A stretch of 11,243 nucleotides of DNA from assembly GCA_003024985.2 (NCBI GenBank), contig PXIH01S0026598.1. One strand, written 5' to 3'. This DNA comes from Euperipatoides rowelli. Taxonomy: Eukaryota > Onychophora > Udeonychophora > Euonychophora > Peripatopsidae. A model generated the notes under the pieces. That model ran no database searches. It was given only the letters and a program-made list of their open reading frames with translations, and was not told the origin of the DNA. This document shows positions 1 through 8,155 of the stretch, piece after piece (within the stretch, counting starts at the first letter, position 1; the number at the start of each line of letters is the position of its first letter). The position numbers and the translations under genes were made by a program.

Positions 1-1006
1 AAATAAAATATATTTGACACAGCACGCTTTTATTTTTAAATGCTCATATTTTTTATTCTCCTTGTGCATTTAATGACATGCAATATTATTTACTATTTAT
101 TAAAAGCAGGGAAGATCTAATAAACAATGATATTTGCTGAACTAACGATCTATTGTATAAAACTTTAGTTGGGAATATAAACTGTCGAAATCCTTTGCAA
201 AATACCATTTTCAAAATATTAATGGACTATTATCAGTACTATTTATTTTCTATTTTCATCTTTTTAATATTTTATTCTAGAAAAACATTTAAATTCATAT
301 ATTACCATATACTCGTTTTTCATTCTATACTCGAAATTTTCAATTATTATAGAAAATGTAACAAGCGAGTATGAGCAGGATCCAAATTTGAACTCGTTAA
401 ATATTTTCGAGTATCGCAGACCCCTAATTTTAACTAAGTTGCGAGTTAAAGTCTGATGACTGTCAATATTTCATTTTCTCTACAATGTTTCTGATGTCAT
501 TTATCTTTATTATGAAATTTACTCGTCGTTATTGATATTCACTTTTGTCTATTATTCCGAGTAAGAGTTATGTTTAAAAAATAAAAAATTTGAAAACACT
601 GCCAAAATTTAGAATTATTCTACGATATTTCAGATATTGTATGTTAATTTAAAAAAAAAATTAATAATTCATTATTGTTTGTTGAAATTATTCATTATTT
701 AAAATTAATTTATAACTGTTAAATTTGGGAGAGCGGGAGGAATATAATATTCATTTGGTAGCATAAATTGTGGTATATAACTAATTCTTACAGTAAGTTT
801 TTCATTTTTGTAGATGTATAGGTTAAAATCAAGCCTCAATAATTATTCTCATTGTGCACGATCGACAAATCATTCAAGTATGCAATAAACTATGGTAATT
901 ACTGTACATCTAACGAAAAAAAAAAATTAATGTGGAAATGAAATAAAAATTCCTACTTCCTCCTGATTTTTCATCTATTGATCATTTGAATATTATTGAA
1001 ACTTAC
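1..1006 (-). other. Intron of the helicase gene after exon 4 (open at window edge)
   Basis: This stretch begins, on the minus strand, with the strong donor GTAAGT directly after exon 4 and runs off the low end of the window. The next expected exon would start with the last base of a codon beginning TG. It should then reach the conserved CTTG block and the DEIH box of motif II. I looked for these on the minus strand and saw neither, so the next exon probably lies outside the window. The interval is AT-rich with scattered A and T runs. The short open frames in it look like chance. I see no recognisable element here. Confidence 0.7.
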
Positions 1007-1086
1007 CATTCTAAGCGAATTTGATAACCAACACTACCATGCTGCTTCACTATTTCTCCTCTTTCTCTTGCCACACGCTCGGCAAT
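1007..1086 (-). CDS. DHX36: DHX36-like DEAH-box RNA helicase, exon 4 (AERVA to GYQIRLE)
   Basis: This 80-bp internal exon encodes 26 residues plus two bases (TG) of a split codon. It begins IAERVARERGE and ends with GSVGYQIRLE. These are the conserved blocks that follow motif Ia in DEAH/RHA helicases: the (V/I)AERVA helix and the GYQIRLE strand of RecA domain 1. The acceptor is ACTTAG at the high-coordinate side and the donor is TG followed by GTAAGT. It joins exon 3 in phase 0 to read SAIS-IAERVA, an unbroken family motif. The spacing from AERVA to GYQIRL, including a 16-residue stretch from RER to GYQ, matches what I recall of DHX36 and is two residues longer than DHX57. The exon has no internal stop. 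Seen directly: reading frame and splice sites. From family knowledge: helicase core. Inferred: DHX36 orthology. Confidence 0.92.
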
Positions 1087-1902
1087 CTAAGTAAAAATAT
1101 ATTTTTAAACAGAAATATGTTTGTAAAGGAAAACCAACAAAAAAATAACCATTTAAAATATATACTGTATATACAATATTTAATGGTAACTAATAATATA
1201 CATAAGAGGTTAAATTTTTTGATTGGCTGCATGAGTTAGTGAAAAACCACGTTATCCATCTGGTTTATCTAAGCAGAAATTAACACATATTTATATGTGT
1301 GGGTAAATCCTCTGGTCAAAAATTTCGTAGTCTGTGACTTTTTTCCCAAAATTAAAATATTTAAAAACCATAAGAACTAAAAATACAGTATTTGAGAGAG
1401 AGAAAAAAACATAATTTCCTACGACTAAGTTAAAATTATAAATAATTTGTACAGCTAATTAATGATATTAATACATTAAATTGTGTTAGCCTATTTGCAA
1501 CATATAGGATATTTAATTTTGTGATTTTAGGGAGAAACAGGTTTCACCTTCATTATTCCTGTAAATAATTCTAGAAAAACTTGAAAACAAAAATGGACGC
1601 TGCTATTATTAATTGGTGCATAATATTTAGTAATCGGCCGAATATCATTTACTATTTGGTACTGAATATTGATATTCGACAAATATGATATTTGAAACAC
1701 CACTAATAATACTGTATATACTGTAATTAGATTTGCACACATCATTATATTTACAGCATATCAACTATAAAATAGTTTTGGAAATGATTTTTCTATAATA
1801 TGCCTGTAAATATTGACTGAAGTTATTTCAATAATGGAACTACAGGAACCATTTTAAACAGACATGAAATAAATTAAACAGATATATGGTAAATTNACTC
1901 AC
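1087..1902 (-). other. Intron between exons 3 and 4 (816 bp)
   Basis: The intron is bounded by the donor GTGAGT after exon 3 and the acceptor TTTTTACTTAG before exon 4, both in the frame needed to join SAIS to IAERVA. It is AT-rich. Short open frames on both strands inside it have no recognisable domain and overlap each other, so I treat them as chance. An undetermined base (N) sits at 1896, seven bases into the intron, just beyond the donor consensus, so it does not alter the call. Confidence 0.85.
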
Positions 1903-1998
1903 GGATATTGCACTAATCCGACGAGGCTGGGTGCATACTATGTGGCAAGTTGATCCTTGATTATGAAGTATTTTATCATCAAGGATATATTGGGCAAC
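1903..1998 (-). CDS. DHX36: DHX36-like DEAH-box RNA helicase, exon 3 (motif Ia)
   Basis: This 96-bp exon of exactly 32 codons, in phase 0 at both ends, starts VAQYILDDK and ends [19 protein letters not shown] is motif Ia of DEAH/RHA-type helicases, which contacts the nucleic-acid backbone in RecA domain 1. The acceptor is CCCCTCAG and the donor is GTGAGT. The segment between ILDD and TQPRR contains GSTCHIVC. It has the same length and the same GS-x-C-x-IVC pattern that I recall for DHX36, and this is the main reason for choosing that subfamily. Exon 2 joins as GKTTQ-VAQYIL, typical of the family. The middle of the exon is also an imperfect 30-base palindrome (about 1950-1979). That may just reflect codon composition. 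No stop or frameshift is present. Confidence 0.94.
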
Positions 1999-2334
1999 CT
2001 GAGGGGAAAAATATTAACAAATTTGCATTACTAAGAAAGTTTTACTAAATTTTAGGCAAATGTAAAATGACAATATGAAACAATAAATAGAATGATGCAA
2101 TATTTGGAACCATGTAATAAGGGTTAAATTAAGCAGCTAGTTAAATAAGAGATAGTTTAATAAAATGGTGATAGGAAAAAAAAAACAATATGAAAGATTT
2201 AAATACTTTTTGAGATTCAATTATTTTGATGAATTAATGTTTATTTACTATTATTTTATTTCTTACAACAAAAGGGCCAGCAAAATTAAAGGGAAAAAAA
2301 TGTTATATAAACATTATTATTATTATGTATAATG

Positions 2335-2660
2335 AATTGCTCTTCTGTCTGGAAAGAATTCTGTGATTTCAAAAAAAGCAGTCAGAACAACTTGAGGTAA
2401 TTCAAAAGAGAGCCATTAGGATTATAAGGGGTAAGGAATAGTCAACTTATCTCTCAGAATTGCAGAGGCTGGAGTTGGATACATCCAACTAAGTAGAACA
2501 AAAACTATGAAATTTTTTTGCTAATCACTTCTTTGAACTGTTCCTGAAGATCTACCACCAATTCATTTGAATACTTCAGGAAAATGTGTAAGAAATGCAA
2601 TGAAATATAACCTTTCATACATCAGTACCACTAGATTAAAGGAATACCATTGTATCAATG
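2335..2660 (+). mobile_element. LINE (non-LTR retrotransposon) reverse transcriptase C-terminal relic
   Basis: The plus strand reads NCSSVW at 2335-2352. After a one-base frame change it reads QSEQLEVIQKRAIRIIRGKE from 2379, then a stop, then STYLSELQRLELD. The series CSSVW, then LE-x-(V/I)QKRA-x-RII, then Y-x-x-x-L-x-x-L-x-L-x-x-L is the standard C-terminal thumb-side signature of LINE reverse transcriptases of the Jockey/CR1/L2 type. A further weak match (RTKTMKF, then FFELF) continues to about 2560. At least two stops and frame shifts make it a dead fragment. Its endonuclease, catalytic RT part and 3' tail were not found. It lies antisense to the helicase gene inside its intron. The family assignment below LINE level is uncertain, and the right edge is approximate. 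Confidence 0.75.
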
Positions 2661-2853
2661 ATAAGGAACATGAATTGTGTTAGTTAGGAATGCTTTTTGA
2701 TTATCTTTGTGGATGCAATGGAAAATAAGAGTGGAGAAGAGAAAAAAAAAGTGTTTTTTTTAGTGTAAATATTAATTTGTGTATTGTTATGTTGTATATA
2801 ATTATCAATAATATATGAAATAATTTACCATATCCAAAACTGAGCCAGGAAAA

Positions 2854-2904
2854 AATAAAGTAAGAGTAAACATGTAATAATTAGATGTTCACTCTTACTT
2901 TATT
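2854..2904. repeat. Near-perfect inverted repeat (20-bp arms, 11-base loop)
   Basis: The arm at 2854-2873 is the reverse complement of the arm at 2885-2904 at 19 of 20 positions, with 11 bases between them. As RNA from either strand it would form a stable hairpin. No terminal-repeat element or target-site duplication is visible around it, and it lies deep in an intron. It could be a tiny remnant of a foldback element or a small-RNA-like hairpin, but the sequence alone does not decide this. Confidence 0.85.
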
Positions 2905-4756
2905 ATTCTTCTTGTTGATAAATAAATAAACCTATTTCATAAGAATCTATTATTTTACACCAATATAAGGGACTGAAAATAGCTGTTGGAGAGGAAACTG
3001 TCTAAGCGCCTCTTAAATAAATCCAAATTTGTGGCACAGACCAAATCATTAGGCAACCTATTCCAGACTGATGTCTAAAAAAATAAGAGGAAGTACCCCA
3101 CAGCACTCTCCTATGATTTTTTAAACATATGAATGCCTTTGTAGGTAAATGAAAGCAGACATTGTAAAATAATTATATTTTATATACAGTATAACTATAT
3201 GTTTATACATATTTATTATATCCCCATGTTCAACTCTTTGTGCGGGAAAGTTTGTTTAATTGTGAGAATTACTACTAGCCTAAGGGAAATTATGAATAAA
3301 CAATGGTCAAGATTTTAAAATACTCCAATGGATTTAGAATGTCCTATCAAGAATAAGATAATTTGGCTTCGCATGCAGTAACTATTCTTCTCGATATAAG
3401 ACTACTTATCTCCTCGCCCACTAGTACAGTTTTTAGAATCCAGGTTCAGGCTCTCCTTTCAAGCTATTTTAAACATTGGGTTTTTTTTTATTTTATCCTC
3501 AAAATTAAAGGATAAACTATATTTCCAGTTTTCAGGCCATGGTTTTCTCCATATGATAACATATATTATTTTAAAAATTAAAAAGTACTGATTTTAATAC
3601 TGAAGATGTTTTGACCAGATGAATTGCTGGTCCATGCTAGAGAACCTATTTATGGTTTAACAAGTTATAGAGTGTTCAAACCACTTTTGGGAAAGAGCAC
3701 ATCAGCTCATACTTGTACAGTTAGCAAACACAATATATTTAGTACCAATTTTCCCCAAAAAAGCTCAAAACTATTTTAAGTCAATGGGAAAATGAGCAAA
3801 ATGTTAATAAACATCAAATGTTATACGTTGAATTTGTTATAAAATAATCTAAAATAACTTGCCCTGATCATAAAGCTTGAAATATAATATTGCTCTTTAA
3901 GGCAACATAGTATTCATAACCCTACTTAATAAGATTTGATGTAGCCAGGATATCTTAAAATTAAGCAAAGACAATCATTCAACATCTCTCTAAAGTTTAA
4001 AGTTTTAACAAAAAAAACTATGGGAATCAAATTTTAATTCCAACAAAGCATTTTCCAATTAAATATGATCAGGGATGATTTCAGGGTTCTTGAATAAAGT
4101 TGAAAATCCCCAAATCATTCCATAAGCCCTACCAATTATATTATTCTTTAGTTTTTAATTCATATTCTAGTGGACTCTGATCATTGATTCTGTAAGTAAT
4201 TATTATAACAGTGTTACAACTTAGTTCACTGTGTACAATAAGCTTGAAGCTTGTAAATATCATCTCATGACAAGAATAAGAGATCAACATTTTATTTTCT
4301 GTCTTTTAATTGTTTATTCCTTAATTATATAAGCCCTCCTGTGCAATAGCATATTGTTTAAGACAGAGCACATGGGAAAATGTGCATTTTGGGTTTACTT
4401 CACTAACATTGATCTTTACACAATATTAATTTTTAACCAGTAAGTGTGTTATAATATTTTCACATCAGACCGTTTCAACTCTGTTTTGATTGCATATTAG
4501 ACGTATAAACTTTCTGAAGTTATACCGAATGATGAATCTAAAACTTGGCCACATAACATTATAAATCCCTTTCATTATTTATATAGGTTTTTGGTGCAAA
4601 AATCTCAATGTGATGTCACCAGAGGGTATTATTTTTTTTGTCTGTCCCTTATTATCCAACCTCATATTTCAGGAATAAAACTCATTGGTTTATTTCATCA
4701 GGCTGATGCGATAAGTCGCACCTACAATACATAGTAGGCTAGGCTATATAAAACAG

Positions 4757-4825
4757 TCTTTATAATCTCACCCGAGTAGTTTTTATAATCTCACCTGAGT
4801 AGTTTTTATAATCTTACCTGAGTAG
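4757..4825 (-). repeat. Triplicated 23-bp segment carrying the exon 2 splice donor
   Basis: Three head-to-tail 23-bp units occupy 4757-4779, 4780-4802 and 4803-4825. On the minus strand each contains CTACTC(A/G)G followed by GT(A/G)AGATTATAAA. The highest-coordinate unit includes the last eight coding bases of exon 2 and its native donor (GTAAGA at 4817). The other two units supply copies of the donor, CAG|GTGAGA at 4794 and CGG|GTGAGA at 4771. Units 2 and 3 differ by one base and unit 1 by a few, so the duplication is fairly recent or has been maintained. Use of the second or third donor would add 23 or 46 bases, and the frame then reads V, R, L, stop (TAA). The product would end just after the Walker A loop. 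Confidence 0.9.
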
Positions 4826-4892
4826 TTTTTCCACATCCAGTATCACCACTGATAACCACCACTTGATTGTGATTAACTAAATTAATAATTTT
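4818..4892 (-). CDS. DHX36: DHX36-like DEAH-box RNA helicase, exon 2 (Walker A, motif I)
   Basis: This 75-bp exon of 25 codons, in phase 0 at both ends, encodes KIINLVNHNQVVVIS followed by GDTGCGKTTQ. The last block is motif I (Walker A, GxxGxGKT), which binds the triphosphate of ATP through the Lys-Thr pair. In DEAH-box RNA helicases it is usually GETGxGKTTQ. Asp replaces the usual Glu here, a conservative change also known in relatives such as DHX30. The acceptor follows a long T tract (TTTTTTGTTTTAG). The donor CAG|GTAAGA is the first of three tandem copies (see 4757-4825). With exon 1 it reads LPAYKVCN-KIINLVNHNQ, the same spacing as LPSY-x4 before the (I/V)-x-x-LI helix of DHX36. The phases and the flanking motifs on both sides make this exon secure. 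Confidence 0.95.
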
Positions 4893-5590
4893 CTAAAACA
4901 AAAAAAAAAGAGTTTTGATCCATCACAATACAAGAACTGTTGACATATTGCAGTCAGTTTTAAAGCTACAAGAATTACAAATTTAATTATTTAACTACTG
5001 TGTTAAAATTCTCATTAATTTTAAAACAATAATTTAATGACAATTTATTATACTGATTAGCAAATGCCAATTTGAGAACAAGGATAAAAAACAATATAAC
5101 TTTCATCTGAAAATGTTTTTTTTTTTTTTTAAATAATCGATTAAAAAATACACCTATATCCAACCTCATAATTAATGATGTTAACGTTTAAAATAGCTTC
5201 AACTAATAATTAAAAATAATCACAATAGGAATTAATATTTATTCAAAATAATAATTTAGCATAATACTATACTAAATTCCTTGACTATAGTTTTTTTAAA
5301 AATAAAACATGGCACCATTATTTGTGTTTAAAAAAAAATGCCGATATTAAAATTAAAATTCTTAAAAAAAAAATATCCCAGCTAATTGTAGATTATTTAA
5401 ATAAGTATTCACTAAAAGGTCAACCTATTGTTGAAAATTTTAATTGGGCAATTATAAAGAGCAATGTTCTTGACCACACAGCATGCTACACTTAAACAAA
5501 CACCTGCGGAAATGTTCCTAAGTAGTACTTTAAATACCAGTTTACATTACTCTAATACCTGCAAAATCCACAGATAACCTTCAAGAGAAA

Positions 5591-6003
5591 ATTTATAGTA
5601 AGACAATAGGTCTTGTCTAAACACTTTTCAGACTAGTGAATTTAAGGAAAAGTTAATAAAGTGCTCAGTCCGGTAACCTTCGAGGTAATTTTTGAAGACG
5701 GTAGGATAGGTAAAAGACACATGGATCAATTATGGTCATCTTACGTTATCATTCGGAATAGGAGACCATTGGATACATCAACTGATGATTTGTCTAATAG
5801 TTCACTTCCAACCGTTAGTAGTGATCAAATGTCTCCTGATATTGTCCAGCCCCAGAAGTAGGACTACAACCTGGAGCAACCTCTCAAAAACCGATATGCT
5901 ACTCAACAAGACCACACAGACCACCTAATCTTGAGTTATGAGAGGGGTATTGTGATGTATTGCATACAGCACAAAATGTTAATGCATGTACTGCATGTAT
6001 GGA
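5591..6003 (+). pseudogene. Gypsy integrase C-terminus and LTR start, tandem copy 1 (broken)
   Basis: This is the first of three head-to-tail units. From about 5653 it reads VNKVLSPVTFEV, then FEDGRIGKRHMDQLWSS. This is the C-terminal GPY/F-type block of Ty3/gypsy integrase (G/S-PV-x-(F/Y)-x-V with DGR-x-x-KRH-x-DQL), which acts with the catalytic core in DNA integration. A proline/serine-rich tail ends in STRPHRPP in the intact copy. This copy is broken. It has lost one C in the CCCCC run near 5850, shifting the frame to an early stop. It also has a TGG to TGA change at 5939. The purine run GAGAGGGG and the LTR-like TGTGATG follow at 5940-5957. No catalytic core, RT or RNase H lies upstream. 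Confidence 0.85.
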
Positions 6004-6413
6004 ATTTATAGTAAGACATTCTTGTCTAAACACTTTTCAGACTAGTGAATGTAAGGAAAAGTTAATAAAGTGCTCAGTCCGGTAACCTTTGAGGTGATTT
6101 TTGAAGACGGCAGGATAGGTAAAAGACACATGGATCAATTATGGTCATCTTACGTTATCATTCTGAATAGGAGACCATTGGATACTTCAACTGATGATTT
6201 GTCTAATAGTTCACTTCCAACCGTTAGTAGTGATCAAATGTCTCCTGATATTGTCCAGCCCCCAGAAGTAGGACTACAACCTGGAGCAACCTCTCAAAAA
6301 CCGATATGCTACTCAACAAGACCACACAGACCACCTAATCTTGAGTTATGGGAGGGGTATTGTGATGTATTGCATACAGCACAAAATGTTAATGCATGTA
6401 CTGCATGTATGGA
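6004..6413 (+). pseudogene. Gypsy integrase C-terminus and LTR start, tandem copy 2 (frame open)
   Basis: The second unit is almost identical to its neighbours. It has a four-base loss near its start (AGACATTCTTG where copies 1 and 3 have four more bases). Its frame is the best kept, open from VNKVLSPV near 6063 through STRPHRPPNLE and on into LTR-like sequence, ending only in the next unit at 6432. The block DGRIGKRHMDQL marks the end of a Ty3/gypsy integrase. GGGAGGGG at 6350-6357 has the look of the polypurine tract that primes plus-strand DNA. TGTGATG at 6361 could be the LTR start. The frame beyond the tract is likely fortuitous. An intact element would have the rest of pol upstream, and here there is another copy of the same fragment instead. 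Confidence 0.85.
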
Positions 6414-6827
6414 ATTTATAGTAGGACAATAGGTCTTGTCTAAACACTTTTCAGACTAGTGAATTTAAGGTAAAGTTAATAAAGTGCTTAGTCCGGTAAC
6501 CTTCGAGGTAATTTTGAAGACGGCAGGATAGGTAAAAGACACATGGATCAATTATGGTCATCTTACGTTATCATTCTGAATAGGAGACCATTGGATACAT
6601 CAATTGATGATTTGTCTAATAGTTCACTTCCAACCGTTAGTAGTGATCAAATGTCTCCTGATATTGTCCAGCCCCCAGAAGTAGGACTACAACCTGGAGC
6701 AACCTCTCAAAAACCGATATGCTACTCAACAAGACCACACAGACCACCTAATCTTGAGTTATGGGAGGGGTATTGTGATGTATTGCATACAGCACAAAAT
6801 GTTAATGCATGTACTGCATGTATGGAA
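6414..6827 (+). pseudogene. Gypsy integrase C-terminus and LTR start, tandem copy 3 (frameshifted)
   Basis: In the third unit one T is lost from the T run after GAGGTAA (about 6511), so the frame before FEDGR is broken. The part from HMDQLWSS onward is still open to 6857. There is one Thr to Ile change (ATCAATTGATGAT against ATCAACTGATGAT). The polypurine tract lies at 6763-6770 and TGTGATG at 6774-6780. At ATGGAA (6822-6827) this copy departs from the other two. They jump back into the next unit, whereas this one continues into new sequence, probably more of the LTR. It therefore marks the right-hand end of the array. Confidence 0.83.
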
Positions 6828-6900
6828 CATTCTATTTTACATAAATACATTAGTTAACCTGATCCTGCTTTAAGCAGTATAGATTAAATGTGTTTAGTTA
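6774..6900 (+). mobile_element. Putative gypsy LTR, 5' portion
   Basis: The sequence starts TGTGATGTATTGCATAC three bases after a polypurine tract (GGGAGGGG). This is the usual place and look of a gypsy 3' LTR start. It runs past the end of the array into CATTCTATTTTACATAAATACATTAG and a small inverted word (CTGCTTTAAGCAG). I cannot find the matching CA-ending LTR edge, a second LTR or a primer-binding site, so the right boundary is a guess. Confidence 0.45.
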
Positions 6901-7116
6901 TTAAATATTGATTATTACATATTAGATTTGTTTGTTAATAAAAACATTCATAACAAAAATGTATAAAGATAGTTTAAAAAACAACAACAAAAAAAAAAAT
7001 TGATAAAAAATGTGTTTGAAATATTTCCATTGCATATACAGAAGGATAAATGAGAACTCCCAGTTTTTCTCCATTTGATTGTAGTGAAAGTGTCCATACA
7101 GCATAGAAGATGTATA

Positions 7117-7577
7117 AATTGGTCAGAGAAGCTGGAGACAATGATGACAGCAATGAATGTTAAAAACATCACACGTAAGCAATGCGTGAACATTACATGG
7201 GTGATGAAATGCTCGACATCTTTGCCACTTTATCTGATATAGGTTATAGGTGTTGATTATGATTCGGCTTTGCTAGCCTCAACACATATTAAACACAACA
7301 ATCATAATTACAATATGTAATGTTCCAGCTTAGGAAATTTGAACAGCAAAAAGATGAAACAATGGACCAGTTTGTGACAAAACTAAAATGCTTAACCATA
7401 ACATGCGGTTTCACAATACCAGAAGAGGAAGTTTATCAAATAATGCTAGCAGGAAGATCTAACAAACTGTGAAGATATGATATCCAGCAATCTGATATAC
7501 TGTAGATGCAATTCTGAAATATGGTAGAGCCATAGATGCAACTGAGCACCATGCAACTGTGCTAGAAGAATGGGGGT
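7117..7577 (+). pseudogene. Ty3/gypsy gag (capsid) relic
   Basis: Read with frame changes, the plus strand shows a familiar gypsy Gag capsid series. It has NWSEKLETMMTAMNV at 7117-7161, HYMGDEMLDIFATLSDIG from about 7192, and DYDSALLAS around 7254-7280. From 7320 it has MFQLRKFEQQKDETMDQFVT, then KLKCLTITCGF, then IMLAGRSNKL. After a TGA stop it gives RYDIQQSDI, and after another frame change DAILKYGRAIDATEH to about 7577. The L-x-HY-x-GDE-x-x-DIF, FE-x-Q-x-x-x-E-x-x-DQFVT-x-L-x-x-L and A-x-x-x-GRAI-x-AT-x-x patterns are those of retrotransposon Gag that forms the particle shell. At least three frame changes and one in-frame stop make it non-functional. It is more decayed than the integrase array, so it may come from a different copy. 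Confidence 0.82.
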
Positions 7578-7694
7578 AAGGATACAGTAAATTTAACCAA
7601 TTCTAGGCATGCATTTAAAACAAACAATTTCAACAAACAGATAAAAAACAATATAAAAAGAGACATACATCGTAAACTCTAAAAATATAAATTT

Positions 7695-7772
7695 TGTTGT
7701 AACTGGCTCAAAGAGCGCAATGACGAACATGTGATAAATGTAATAAGTCAAACCATGTGATAAATGTAATAA
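7695..7772 (+). pseudogene. Decayed gag zinc-knuckle region with a 19-bp direct duplication
   Basis: At 7730-7756 one frame reads CDKCNKSNH, the C-x2-C-x4-H part of a nucleocapsid zinc knuckle (C-x2-C-x4-H-x4-C) that binds retroelement RNA. The final Cys is missing. The position, about 150 bases after the gag capsid relic, fits. Just before it, TGTTGTAACTGG may be the ruin of a first knuckle. The 19 bases at 7728-7746 recur exactly at 7754-7772 (period 26), a local duplication that would itself explain loss of the last Cys. I am moderately unsure of the domain because it rests on nine residues. Confidence 0.5.
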
Positions 7773-8155
7773 AAAAAAACTGCTATTGCAATGAGAAAGA
7801 ACATTCAACTGACTGAGGTGCAAAGCTTACTGGGAATTATAATATTTTGTGCTTTAGCATATTTAGCACCTAGCATTGGCAGCCAAACTATTAAGACTTC
7901 AATGAAAACAAAAATACTGAAAGTTGAACACATGCCAGGCTGATAGGCCTGGAAGCAATTCTCATTTTTCTAGTGATGAGCGGACTGATAATCTTTTTAT
8001 CTCACCATTCTTTATTAAAGTGTCCGACTTCAACTATCTCATCCTATTAAATAAATGTAATGATATTAATGTTGATTATAAGGGATGAACGGAATACTTC
8101 CTTCAAATTGTATCTATTACATATGGAACATTAGTGGTCAACATCACACTAAGGA

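Larger units (their letters stand above)
1999..4817 (-). other. Intron between exons 2 and 3 (2819 bp)
   Basis: The intron lies between the donor GTAAGA after exon 2 and the acceptor TTTTCCCCTCAG before exon 3. It holds a LINE 3'-end relic (2335-2660), a stem-loop (2854-2904), and the repeated donor segment at its start (4757-4825). The stretch 2960-3130 is less AT-rich than its surroundings and looks like degraded repeat sequence, but I cannot assign it to a family. From about 3200 to 4750 I see only AT-rich sequence without a recognisable gene or element. Confidence 0.85.
5591..6827 (+). repeat. Threefold tandem array of a 410-414-bp gypsy 3'-end unit
   Basis: Units start with ATTTATAGTA at 5591, 6004 and 6414 (variant ATTTATAGTAGG in the last). 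They run in the same direction with no spacer. The differences I can count by eye are few: a four-base gap, two single-base gaps in homopolymers, and a handful of substitutions. The copies are therefore very similar and the array is young relative to the decayed gag next to it. Each unit contains a pol end, a polypurine tract, about 50 bases of putative LTR, and about 60 bases of unassigned sequence before the integrase frame starts. Confidence 0.92.

Noticed and set aside
153-374. 73-codon open frame on the plus strand
   Set aside because: Its composition is Phe/Ile/Tyr-rich as expected of chance translation of AT-rich DNA. It has no motif and lies in an intron of the opposite-strand gene.
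1021-1239. 72-codon plus-strand frame overlapping exon 4
   Set aside because: It overlaps the supported helicase exon on the other strand and shows no domain.
1896-1896. Undetermined base near the exon 3 donor
   Set aside because: It lies at intron base 7, outside the GTGAGT core, and is just an unresolved base.
2960-3130. Possible dispersed repeat (less AT-rich patch with a CATTAGGCAACCTATTCCAGAC core)
   Set aside because: It resembles repeat text I have seen in invertebrate genomes, but I cannot name a family or find ends or coding sense.
4987-5169. 60-codon minus-strand frame with Lys run
   Set aside because: Low-complexity sequence made by a T tract. It has no splice sites placing it between exons 1 and 2, whose phases already join directly.
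6922-7193. Minus-strand hydrophobic frames of 60 and 81 codons
   Set aside because: They are the antisense of the gag relic and neighbouring A-rich DNA. The apparent membrane segments reflect T-rich codons.
7593-7823. 76-codon minus-strand frame
   Set aside because: It overlaps the zinc-knuckle relic read on the plus strand and has no recognisable domain.
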